Source: Gemmatimonadaceae bacterium (GTDB taxonomy: Bacteria; Gemmatimonadota; Gemmatimonadetes; Gemmatimonadales; Gemmatimonadaceae). Taken from it: a stretch of DNA of 50,186 nucleotides. Under the pieces are notes generated by a model. It worked only from the letters and a program-made list of their open reading frames with translations. It was not told where the DNA came from and did no database searches. The stretch lies in assembly GCA_014379355.1 (NCBI GenBank), contig JACMLX010000075.1:1-50186 (forward strand), given 5' to 3'. Of the stretch, positions 16,693 to 23,957 are shown piece after piece (position 1 is the first letter of the stretch; the number at the start of each line of letters is the position of its first letter). The translations under genes and the position numbers were made by a program.

Positions 16693-18630
16693 GTGGAGAA
16701 TCCAGTGCCCAGCGTCGCGAACACGCCGCAGTTGGAGAGCTCACGATGGTCGCTCGCGCGCCGATTCGCGATGCTGTTTGTCGCCATCCTCGCCTTGGTG
16801 ATCGGTGCATTCGGCGCGTCAGCTTATCGGGGCGTCCGGGATTCCGCGATTCTCCGCGCGTCGGAGCGACTGGCCAGCATCGCGCGTGAGCTCGGAACGA
16901 CCGCATACCGCGCCGGGCTTGCCCGCCTCGCAGTTCTTCAGGATGTTGCGCGAAACCCTGAGGTTGCGCGACTGCTGTCGACACCGGCCGTGTCGGCTGA
17001 GTTCGGTGGCGATGTCACGGTGCGCGAAATGCGCGCCGTCACCGCACGTGACAGTTCGGCGCGGCGGAATGTCGACGCCGTGCTCGCTGCGAGGCGCACG
17101 CCGGCTGATTCCACGCTGATGGACGTCCAGCTGTGGACGGCGTCGGGAACACGAGTCTATGGTAAGCGCATCGTCGATGGCGACTCCGCACGACTGGCAG
17201 ACGTCATGCGAAGTGCCTTCGCCACCGATTCCATCACGCGATCCCCGCTGTACGCTGTGGGCTCGCAGATCCGTTTGTGGACGGTGGTGCCCGTGAAGCA
17301 GGGTCAGTCGACAATCGGATTTCTGGCCGAGCAGCGTTTCGTCGGAGGGTCAGCACAGGCCGAACAGCTCATCGCCAAGCTGACAGGCGAGGATGTTCAC
17401 GTGTACTACGGCAGTCGCGGCTCGAACGAGTGGGCATCCATTCGTGGCCTCCCCGTCCGGTCTCCGATCGGCCGAACGATTGTCGACTCGCTGCGCGACA
17501 CGGGGCCCGTGCGTTACGATGACGCGCCCGGCGGCCCGGCGTACGCCGCCTCGGGCACGGTCGCCGGGACGCCGTGGCGGATCGTGCTCGTGCAATCCGA
17601 GGCGTCGATTCTTGCGCCGCCGCACGCGTTTCTCCGCGAGCTGCTTCTGATCGGCGCGGTGCTGCTGTTGCTCGGGACGGTTGCCGCGTGGTGGTTGAGC
17701 CGCCTGGAAACACGTCCACTGCGCGACTTGCGTCGTGCCGCTGAGGCGATGGCGGGCGGCGACTACGGACAGGCGGTGGTGCCCGCCGGCGGCGCCGAAA
17801 CCGCTGCACTCGCAGACGCATTCAACACGATGTCGATGCACATCAGTGGCACGCACGCCACGCTCGCCGAGCGCAATGCCTTGCTGGTTGAAGCGAACGA
17901 GGCAAAAGCGCGCTTCCTGGCGGTGATGAGTCACGAATTGCGAACGCCGCTGAATGCGATTGGTGGTCACGCCGAACTGCTGGCGTTGGGCGTCCACGGT
18001 CCGGTCACCGACGCGCAGCGTGATGCGATGGAACGCATCAGGCGAAGCAAGGAGCAATTGCTTCACCTGGTGTCCGACATTCTGCACTACTCACGAATCG
18101 AGGCCTCGCCGATGCCGCTCACGCGAACGCGTGTGTCGCTCAGCGAGGTGTTCGACGTCGTTCGCGACAACGTCGTCGATCAATTCCGCCGAAAGGCCGT
18201 CGCGCTGCGGATGGATGCGACGACGGCCACCGTCTTCGCGGACGAAGTGCGCATGCAACAGATCCTGAGCAATCTCGTGATCAATGCGCTGCAGTTCACC
18301 CCGACGGACGGGCGCGTCACGGTGTCCGCACGAAGCGACGCGAACTGGACCACGATCGAGGTGAGCGATACGGGCGTCGGCATCGCGCCGGACATGCAGG
18401 CGTCGATCTTCGAACCGTTCGTGCAGGTCGATGACAGCCTGACGCGGCGATCCGGTGGGGCTGGACTCGGTCTGGCAATCGTCCGGCAACTGGTCACCGC
18501 CATGGCCGGCACGGTGACCGTGAAGAGCGAAGCGGGCTGCGGTGCCACATTCGTCATTTCGCTGCCGTCGGAGCCTGAATTTTCCCGCAACGAGCGGGCG
18601 AATCTCGATGCAGGCGCGATGGCGGTCTGA
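16693..18630 (+). CDS. Membrane sensor histidine kinase with HAMP
   Basis: 645 residues. Transmembrane helix at about 24-46, an extracytoplasmic sensor of about 270 residues (cache-like by size and strand pattern, not assigned), a second helix at about 318-338 (LLLIGAVLLLLGTVAAWWL), HAMP at about 340-400, and the phosphoacceptor His414 in MSHELRTPLNA. ATPase domain complete: N-box SNLVINALQFTP, G1 SDTGVGI, G2 GAGLGLAIVRQL. The GTG at 16693 is uncertain; another GTG lies at 16705. Divergent from the decayed kinase-like gene at 15696, with a shared 259-base upstream region, and both share the GGHAELL-type phosphoacceptor segment. Confidence 0.88.
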   Translation: MENPVPSVANTPQLESSRWSLARRFAMLFVAILALVIGAFGASAYRGVRDSAILRASERLASIARELGTTAYRAGLARLAVLQDVARNPEVARLLSTPAVSAEFGGDVTVREMRAVTARDSSARRNVDAVLAARRTPADSTLMDVQLWTASGTRVYGKRIVDGDSARLADVMRSAFATDSITRSPLYAVGSQIRLWTVVPVKQGQSTIGFLAEQRFVGGSAQAEQLIAKLTGEDVHVYYGSRGSNEWASIRGLPVRSPIGRTIVDSLRDTGPVRYDDAPGGPAYAASGTVAGTPWRIVLVQSEASILAPPHAFLRELLLIGAVLLLLGTVAAWWLSRLETRPLRDLRRAAEAMAGGDYGQAVVPAGGAETAALADAFNTMSMHISGTHATLAERNALLVEANEAKARFLAVMSHELRTPLNAIGGHAELLALGVHGPVTDAQRDAMERIRRSKEQLLHLVSDILHYSRIEASPMPLTRTRVSLSEVFDVVRDNVVDQFRRKAVALRMDATTATVFADEVRMQQILSNLVINALQFTPTDGRVTVSARSDANWTTIEVSDTGVGIAPDMQASIFEPFVQVDDSLTRRSGGAGLGLAIVRQLVTAMAGTVTVKSEAGCGATFVISLPSEPEFSRNERANLDAGAMAV

Positions 18631-18823
18631 GGCCACCACGCTCGCCGTTGCAGATATCACACCGAAACCCACCCGTCTTTCGAGTGACGATCTGTGCTTT
18701 TCGGGCTCAATGCGCTCGGTACAAATATTGCGATGAAGTGCGGATGCGTCTGCTGTGTCGGTTGATTCCACCACACTGACGTTGACCTCGGAAATACTTG
18801 CCGTGCGAACCAGATGATTCGCA

Positions 18824-18870
18824 AGGTGAAGGCGTGGAGCGGTGCCATCGGCACTGCCCATGCCTTTTTT
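18824..18870 (+). promoter_or_regulatory. Recurrent nested-hairpin leader element (copy 3), before ECF sigma gene
   Basis: Outer stem AAGGCGTG (18829-18836)/CATGCCTT (18859-18866, one G-U), loops gag and cc, inner stem CGGTGCC/GGCACTG (one G-U) with a 3-base loop, then T-tract to 18870. It ends 37 bases before the sigma start. Bases 18824-18842 (AGGTGAAGGCGTGGAGCGG) are identical to the corresponding part of copy 6 before the Ku operon. Confidence 0.6.
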
Positions 18871-18907
18871 GTTTCCTCCACACGCCGACACACATCAACC
18901 GCTGGTC

Positions 18908-19495
18908 ATGACCACCGATCTTCTTGCACGCGTTGCCGGAGGTGACGCGACGGCGCTGGGTGAGATGTACGATCTGTGGAGTGACGCGGTGCACGCGCTT
19001 GCCCTGCGCATTGTCAGGCACGAAAGCGACGCTGAAGTGATCGTGGAAGCGGTGTTCTGGCATGTCTGGCTGTACGCGAGGCACTACCACAGCAACCTTG
19101 GCTCGCCGTGCACGTGGCTGCTTGCCCTCACGCGGCAGAAAGCGCTCGATTCGCTGCAGGAAAATAGTGCGGTGCCAGAGAAGAGGGCGGCGACGAGAGT
19201 GCAGTTCGGCCGCACCGAATGGAACGAGGCGTTTTTCGACCTGAACCCGACACAACGTGCCGGGCATGTAATCGCCGCGCTCCGGGAGCTCGCCGAGATC
19301 GAGCGCGAAGCACTGGAACTGACGTACTTCGCTGGCCTCGACTACGCGCAGGTCTCCCATCAGCTTTCGATACCGATCAGCTCCGCCACATTGCGAGTGC
19401 GCTTCGCGCTCTGCAACGTGCGGGATGCGCTCAAGACGGCGCGGCCTTCCGACGTCAGTGGCCAATCCATGGTGCGACCGGCATCCGTCGCGTGA
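18908..19495 (+). CDS. ECF-family RNA polymerase sigma factor
   Basis: 195 residues with the two-domain plan of extracytoplasmic-function sigma factors. Region 2 runs over about residues 5-75 (DLLARVAGGDATALGEMYDLW, ALALRIVRHESDAEVIVEAVF), with the WLYARHYHSNLGSPCTWLLALTRQKALDSLQ stretch resembling SigK-type members. Region 4 (about 125-175) has the helix-turn-helix EREALELTYFAGLDYAQVSHQLSIP. The ATG at 18908 is chosen because region 2 begins immediately; in-frame starts at 18842 and 18860 fall inside the leader hairpin. No anti-sigma factor is adjacent, though the DUF883 trio follows. It is the natural candidate regulator for the stress genes nearby. Confidence 0.85.
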   Translation: MTTDLLARVAGGDATALGEMYDLWSDAVHALALRIVRHESDAEVIVEAVFWHVWLYARHYHSNLGSPCTWLLALTRQKALDSLQENSAVPEKRAATRVQFGRTEWNEAFFDLNPTQRAGHVIAALRELAEIEREALELTYFAGLDYAQVSHQLSIPISSATLRVRFALCNVRDALKTARPSDVSGQSMVRPASVA

Positions 19496-19525
19496 GGTAG
19501 GGTCAGGAGCGCGCCACGGTCGAGG

Positions 19526-19554
19526 TTGACTGCAATGCAACGGGTTTGTAGCGT
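19526..19554 (+). promoter_or_regulatory. Candidate promoter before the DUF883 operon
   Basis: TTGACT at 19526-19531, 17 bases, then TAGCGT at 19549-19554. The same -35-like hexamer, exact 17-base spacing and identical TAGCGT occur at 28468-28496, and both lie 63-67 bases before a nested hairpin. The -35 fits sigma-70; the TAGCGT is unusual. Two cases only, so tentative. Confidence 0.4.
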
Positions 19555-19617
19555 TCCACCGCGCCGTGATTCGAGAATGGCGTAAAGCTGAATCGAAGGA
19601 ATGCCAGGTCCTTCGCT

Positions 19618-19660
19618 GACGGCGCCATGAACACGGACACGTGTTCGTCGCGCCGTTTTT
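19618..19660 (+). promoter_or_regulatory. Recurrent nested-hairpin leader element (copy 4)
   Basis: Outer stem ACGGCGC (19619-19625)/GCGCCGT (19650-19656), exact 3x3 internal loop (cat/gtc), inner stem GAACACG/CGTGTTC with a gaca tetraloop, TTTTT then GTG. Textbook example of the plan; 90 bases before the DUF883 gene start. Outer stem identical to copy 8. Confidence 0.6.
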
Positions 19661-19750
19661 GTGTTTCGCGATTTGCTGCGGAGATCCACCAGATTCGCAT
19701 CGCACACGACGCAAGAACGACACCTTTTCACCGACATACGGAGAACGAGC

Positions 19751-20113
19751 ATGAGTGACACCACACGGGACGCTTTCGAAGATGGAGCATCATCCCTTGC
19801 CGATGAGCTGCAGAACGAACTCGAAGACGCCACGCGTCACGTCAAGGAAGGCTTCACGAAGGCATCGGAGAGTTTCGAAGACGGTGCGGATGTGCTGAAG
19901 GACGGCGTGCGCCGCACGCGTGAGGGGGTCAGGAATGCGAGTCGTCGCGTGCGCTCAGCCGTCGACGATTCAGCGGAATATTTCCGCGAGAACGGCCCAC
20001 GCGGCGCATTCCGCGATGTGGAAGGATTGATCAAGGAACATCCGGGCAAGGCACTGCTCGCCGTGGCCGCGATTGGTTTTCTCCTCGGACGAAGCCTGAA
20101 GCAGAGGGGCTGA
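19751..20113 (+). CDS. DUF883-like inner-membrane/ribosome-associated protein
   Basis: 120 residues. A long amphipathic, charged helical segment (about 1-80, repeated E/D-K/R pattern with FEDGA/VKEGF motifs) is followed by a single hydrophobic helix near the C-terminus (HPGKALLAVAAIGFLLGRSLKQRG), the plan of DUF883 proteins such as YqjD/ElaB/YgaM. In Escherichia coli YqjD tethers to the inner membrane and binds ribosomes in stationary phase; whether this one does is unknown. ATG with GGAG at about 9-12 bases upstream. Its stop overlaps the next ATG (TGATG). First gene of a three-gene unit resembling yqjD-yqjE-yqjK. Confidence 0.82.
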   Translation: MSDTTRDAFEDGASSLADELQNELEDATRHVKEGFTKASESFEDGADVLKDGVRRTREGVRNASRRVRSAVDDSAEYFRENGPRGAFRDVEGLIKEHPGKALLAVAAIGFLLGRSLKQRG

Positions 20114-20481
20114 TGTCGAATTCTCCACGTGCCTCGCAGACGCTGCTTGGCGCAATGCGTGAGCTGGTGACGCAGTCGGAGCGCGTCGCGAAGGCCGAGG
20201 CGAGAGTCATGGCGTCGCGCCTCGGTGACGTCGCCAGGGTCGGATCGCGCCGCGTGATCCTGGTCGCGTCGGCACTCATGCTCGCTGGTGCTGCGGTCAG
20301 CTTTCTGCTCGTGGCCGCATACGTCGTACTGGCCGCCCGCATGACGAATTGGTACGCGGCGTTGATCGTGGCTGGCGGCACGACCTGCCTCGCGGTGCTC
20401 TGCGGCTGGGCGGCAGCCTCCGCTCCCTCCGGAACATCATTGCTGGTGCCCGACGACATGTCCTCAGCTGACAACTCATGA
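20113..20481 (+). CDS. Phage-holin-family-like membrane protein (YqjE type)
   Basis: 122 residues with two transmembrane helices, about 47-72 and 80-102, after an amphipathic N-terminal helix (ASQTLLGAMRELVTQSERVAKAEARV). This layout and the partnership with a DUF883 protein match the YqjE/holin-superfamily-III group. The family name is structural; no lysis genes are nearby, so phage origin is not suggested. Start overlaps the previous stop, and its end overlaps the next ATG (ATGA at 20478), so all three genes are translationally coupled. Confidence 0.75.
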   Translation: MSNSPRASQTLLGAMRELVTQSERVAKAEARVMASRLGDVARVGSRRVILVASALMLAGAAVSFLLVAAYVVLAARMTNWYAALIVAGGTTCLAVLCGWAAASAPSGTSLLVPDDMSSADNS

Positions 20482-20906
20482 GCGATCGTACCGAGGGGCT
20501 GACGCGTCGCGCCGTCGAGGAGAGACAACATCTCACAGAGGTGTTCGATGCACTCGAGGCCGAGGTGGACGAATTGACGGATTGGCGCGCGTACGTCAGG
20601 CGTGAGCCGATCACTGCGCTCGCTGTTGCGGCGATGTCTGGAGCGCTGATCGGTGCGGTGTCGGCTCCACGCCGTCGACGTGTGACGGCGGCCACGAAGT
20701 CGTCCCCGCGATCGTCCGGCCTGATGCGAGAAATGGAAGGTGTGCGGAGTCGCGTGTCGTCTGTCATGTTGCGACATGTCGGATCACTGCTGCTCGACGC
20801 TCTTGCCGTACGCGCACTCGCGAAATACAAGTCAGCGCGCAAGCCACGTCGAGACGCAGCGCAGGTTCGCAGACGCCGGGAACCTCCAGCCGAAGACCAA
20901 CCCTGA
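20478..20906 (+). CDS. Small basic membrane protein, third gene of the DUF883 unit
   Basis: 142 residues: an acidic, helical N-terminus (ERQHLTEVFDALEAEVDELTDWRAY), one hydrophobic helix (about 43-62, EPITALAVAAMSGALIGAV) and a strongly basic C-terminal tail (RRDAAQVRRRREP). No family recognised with confidence; position and single helix recall YqjK. Overlaps the previous gene by ATGA. Confidence 0.65.
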   Translation: MSDRTEGLTRRAVEERQHLTEVFDALEAEVDELTDWRAYVRREPITALAVAAMSGALIGAVSAPRRRRVTAATKSSPRSSGLMREMEGVRSRVSSVMLRHVGSLLLDALAVRALAKYKSARKPRRDAAQVRRRREPPAEDQP

Positions 20907-21207
20907 GGACGGCGGAAGTCAGGTCTCAGGCCTGTGCTCCGCAATACCTCGGCACGTGCAGGTGGTGCGGCTTCATCATCCTTGAAATCTTGAGCCAGAC
21001 TTCGTCAATGCCGTCCACCATTAGCCGACTTTAACACGTCTCGTCGGCGGTGGTGCGGGAGTTGCCATTCTCTGGTGTAACAGAGCTATCGTGGTGGAGG
21101 AACATCAGGTCCTTCGTTCGCGATGAGTTTGGCACCCGTGGTGTCTCGCTCATCGCGATTGTCCTTCTGGGCGTCCGCGTCATGCTCAAACTCGTTGCCA
21201 TCACGAA
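20907..21207. other. 301-base intergenic region
   Basis: Leader of the GGDEF-kinase gene. Contains the nested hairpin at 21119-21157; no gene seen. The distal part (20930-21060) holds nothing I recognise. Confidence 0.5.
21119..21157 (+). promoter_or_regulatory. Recurrent nested-hairpin leader element (copy 5), without T-tract
   Basis: Outer stem CGCGATGAG/CTCATCGCG (9 perfect pairs), exact 3x3 internal loop (ttt/tcg), inner stem GGCACC/GGTGTC (one G-U), loop cgt. It is followed by ATTGTCCTT, not a T-run, so it would not terminate by itself. 50 bases before the start at 21208. Confidence 0.5.
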
Positions 21208-22842
21208 ATGAGAATCGACAATCTCCTTGGTGACCGCTCAGACAGTCGCGAGCGCTCGGTGATGCGCGAGGCGACCGACAGCTTCGATTTTGACGCGGGC
21301 GCGACCTCCGACATTCCATCGCTGATCCAGACGCTGCTGACGCGGTTGCGCGCCGCGACCCGCGACATTCCGGCAGCGAGATCGGACGAGATCCTCGAAG
21401 TGAGTGAATTGCTCGCCGTCACCGCGTTGCACGCACACGCGGCCGATCAGGATTCGCGACAGGCACTCCATTCCGCAGCGCGCCCGTACGAAGTCGATGC
21501 GCTGACCGGACTGCCGAACCGCGCGTTGTTTCGCGATCGCTTTTCCCAGGCACTGGCGCACGCCCGACGCCGCAACTCACGCGTCGCACTGCTCTTCGTC
21601 GATCTCGATCATTTCAAGGAAGTCAACGACTCGCTCGGCCATGCGGCTGGCGACATGATCATCCGGCACGTCGCACAAAGCCTCAAGGAAGCAGGCCGTG
21701 ATGTCGACACGGTGTGCCGTCACGGTGGCGACGAATTCCTGATACTGCTGAGCGAAATCGGTGAGCCATCGAGCGCGGCGCGATTTGCCGAGAAAGTTGC
21801 CACCTCACTGTCCGAGCCCGTGCGCGTAGGTGACACCACACTGGCCGTCGAAGCCAGTATCGGGATCAGCGTCTATCCTGACGACGGGGAAGACCAGGAC
21901 ATTCTCATTCAGCGGGCGGACGCCGCGATGTACGTGGCGAAGCGGAATGGCATTGGATTCGCATTCGCCTCCACACACACGGATGCGACACCGAAAAGCA
22001 CGCGCAGCGTGCCTGGCGACGCGCATGATCCGATCGGGTTGCTGGAAGTGTCCCTGGCCGAGTCGAACACGGCGATCGCGGACCTGAAGGCGGCCAACGC
22101 ACGACTCGAACTCGATCTGCTGAATGCCGAGCGTGAACAGGGCAAGGCGAATCAGGCGAAGCAGTATCAGTCGCAGCTGCTGAATGTCGTCGCACACGAA
22201 CTGCGCAATTCGCTGTCGCCGCTGCAGTCGGCGGCCGAGGTACTTTCGCTCGTGCGATCGGACGTGTCGCTGATGCCGCGGCTCGAACTCGTGCTCAAGC
22301 GGCAGATCGGCCACATCACATCGATGCTGACGGACCTGCTCGACGTATCGCGGTTGAATACGGGCAGAATGACGATGGAGCTCGAACGCGTGGACCTCGC
22401 CGCGATTCTGCAGATGTCTGCTGAGCAAATGGCCGGGAACTTTGCGAAACGCAACCAGAATCTGTGGGTGCTGATCGAGACGCCGTCGCCGTTCCTCGTG
22501 GGCGACAGCGGTCGGCTGGCGCAGCTGGTGGGCTCGCTGCTCGATCGCGTGTCGGTGTCCGCCGCGCATGGCGCGCAGATCACCGCCTCGCTCTACGATC
22601 ATGACGGCGCGATGATCTTCTCGGCGGCGGAAGGTCGCGATGGTGCCGCCGGTCATGACGCCGCTGCCGAGCGTCTCGACGTGTCGGATACGTCACTGTC
22701 GTCAGACGGCAGCAACCTGATGTCCGTGTCGGTCCTCGTCGTGATCGAGCTGCTCAAGTCGCACGGTGGCGAACTGACTGTCGCACGACCGCTGTCAGGC
22801 GATGCGGTAAGGTTTCAGTGCTTGCTCCCGCGCGCTCACTGA
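21208..22842 (+). CDS. GGDEF domain-histidine kinase fusion with decayed ATPase domain
   Basis: 544 residues. N-terminal helical region (1-90), then a complete GGDEF domain (about 97-255) with DALTGLPNRALF, the Mg-binding DLDHFKEVND and active-site HGGDEF at 172-177, so diguanylate cyclase activity is plausible. A coiled-coil linker leads to a phosphoacceptor helix with His330 in VAHELRNSLSP. The following region lacks ATPase boxes: the N-box site reads SLLDRVSVSA, no DxGxG and no GxGxGL. An intact relative with the same order is encoded at 48053. Start 21208 is uncertain; ATG 21262 is the alternative. Convergently overlaps the topoisomerase IB gene by 7 bases. Confidence 0.85.
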   Translation: MRIDNLLGDRSDSRERSVMREATDSFDFDAGATSDIPSLIQTLLTRLRAATRDIPAARSDEILEVSELLAVTALHAHAADQDSRQALHSAARPYEVDALTGLPNRALFRDRFSQALAHARRRNSRVALLFVDLDHFKEVNDSLGHAAGDMIIRHVAQSLKEAGRDVDTVCRHGGDEFLILLSEIGEPSSAARFAEKVATSLSEPVRVGDTTLAVEASIGISVYPDDGEDQDILIQRADAAMYVAKRNGIGFAFASTHTDATPKSTRSVPGDAHDPIGLLEVSLAESNTAIADLKAANARLELDLLNAEREQGKANQAKQYQSQLLNVVAHELRNSLSPLQSAAEVLSLVRSDVSLMPRLELVLKRQIGHITSMLTDLLDVSRLNTGRMTMELERVDLAAILQMSAEQMAGNFAKRNQNLWVLIETPSPFLVGDSGRLAQLVGSLLDRVSVSAAHGAQITASLYDHDGAMIFSAAEGRDGAAGHDAAAERLDVSDTSLSSDGSNLMSVSVLVVIELLKSHGGELTVARPLSGDAVRFQCLLPRAH

Positions 22843-23957
22843 GCCGTCGCCGACAGGAACTGCAGCAACGCGCGCTCCTCCCTGGTCAGGCCACTGCTGG
22901 CGCGCGCGCTCTTCAGCGAATCCGACCAGCGTTGCTGGAGGGCGCCGTCGTCGAACGCCTGCAGGATTCGCGGATGGATGTAGCCTGACTTGCACACAGC
23001 CGGCGTGTTGCCGAGCTGCACGGAGACGGCCTTGACGGCGGCCGTCAGCAATCCGCGTCGCGCTGGCTGATCCTCGTCATCGCGAGTCGCCGGTGGCAGC
23101 TGTGACGCCGCCAGCAGGCTCCCGGCCCATGTGCGAAAATCCTTCGCCGTGAATTCGTCGCCGGCGACCTCGCGGATGTAGTCGTTCACATCGGTCGAAG
23201 AGATACTGCACACGGTGCCAGCCTCGTCGCGATACTGAAACAGTGACTGCCCGGGGAGTTCGCGACACCGACGCACGAGTCGTGACAATCGCCGGTCGGT
23301 GATGCAGATGTCGTGCGCCTTGCCCATCTTGCCGACAAAGCTGAATCGCAGCGAATCTCCGCTGAATTGCACATGCCGGTTGCGCAGCGTGGTCAGGCCG
23401 AACGACCCGTTGGTCTTCGCGTATTCCTCGTTGCCGACACGGATGAACGTCGTCTCGAGCAACCGGACGACGACGGCCAGGACCTTCTCGCGCGACTGGT
23501 CGCGACGTTCGAGATCGGCGTTGACGCGCGTACGGATCGCGGGAAGCGCTGCGCCGAACGCGAGCATCCGTCCATACTTGTCTTCACCGCGCACGCTGTG
23601 CCAGCGCGCATGATAGCGGTACTGCTTCCGCCCCTTCGCATCGCGGCCCGTCGCCTGGATATGGCCGTTCGCCACCGGTGAGATCCACACGCTTTCCCAC
23701 GCCGGCGGAATGGCAAGCGCCGCGATACGCGCTGTCACGTCACGATCGACGATGGTCTTCCCGCTGACGTCACGATACGAAAAGCCCTTGCCCGTCCGCC
23801 GCCGCGTGAATCCCGGCGTGTCATCGCTCACGTATCGCAACGACGCGAGTCGTGCGGTCTGTTCGGGCGACGGTGGAGTCTCCGGCGGCGAAGCCTGTCG
23901 TCGCCGCAGCCCGCCCGGCTTCGTCGCGCGATGTGATGCGGCGCTGACGGTCCCCAT
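22836..23957 (-). CDS. DNA topoisomerase IB (poxvirus/bacterial type)
   Basis: 373-residue type IB topoisomerase, relaxing DNA through a 3'-phosphotyrosine. N-terminal domain with IPPAWESVWISPVANGHIQATGRDAKGRKQYRYH, typical for bacterial members, including the conserved RDAKGRKQYRYH. Catalytic domain with TTLRNRHV, KDFRTWAG and the nucleophile Tyr326 in VCKSGYIHP. Length fits the bacterial family (300-380). Its ATG overlaps the ligD stop (TGATG read on the - strand), making it the last gene of a Ku-ligD-topIB operon. Its involvement in NHEJ is inferred only from this coupling. Confidence 0.92.
   Translation of the reverse strand: MGTVSAASHRATKPGGLRRRQASPPETPPSPEQTARLASLRYVSDDTPGFTRRRTGKGFSYRDVSGKTIVDRDVTARIAALAIPPAWESVWISPVANGHIQATGRDAKGRKQYRYHARWHSVRGEDKYGRMLAFGAALPAIRTRVNADLERRDQSREKVLAVVVRLLETTFIRVGNEEYAKTNGSFGLTTLRNRHVQFSGDSLRFSFVGKMGKAHDICITDRRLSRLVRRCRELPGQSLFQYRDEAGTVCSISSTDVNDYIREVAGDEFTAKDFRTWAGSLLAASQLPPATRDDEDQPARRGLLTAAVKAVSVQLGNTPAVCKSGYIHPRILQAFDDGALQQRWSDSLKSARASSGLTREERALLQFLSATAQ

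Noticed and set aside
20113-20481. Holin-family protein as evidence for a prophage
   Set aside because: Two-helix YqjE-type protein in a DUF883 unit; no endolysin, capsid or integrase genes nearby.
22195-22842. Frameshift or pseudogene explanation for the missing ATPase boxes of the GGDEF-kinase
   Set aside because: The frame stays open to a normal stop and keeps helical/strand pattern, so gradual loss of function is more likely than a frameshift.
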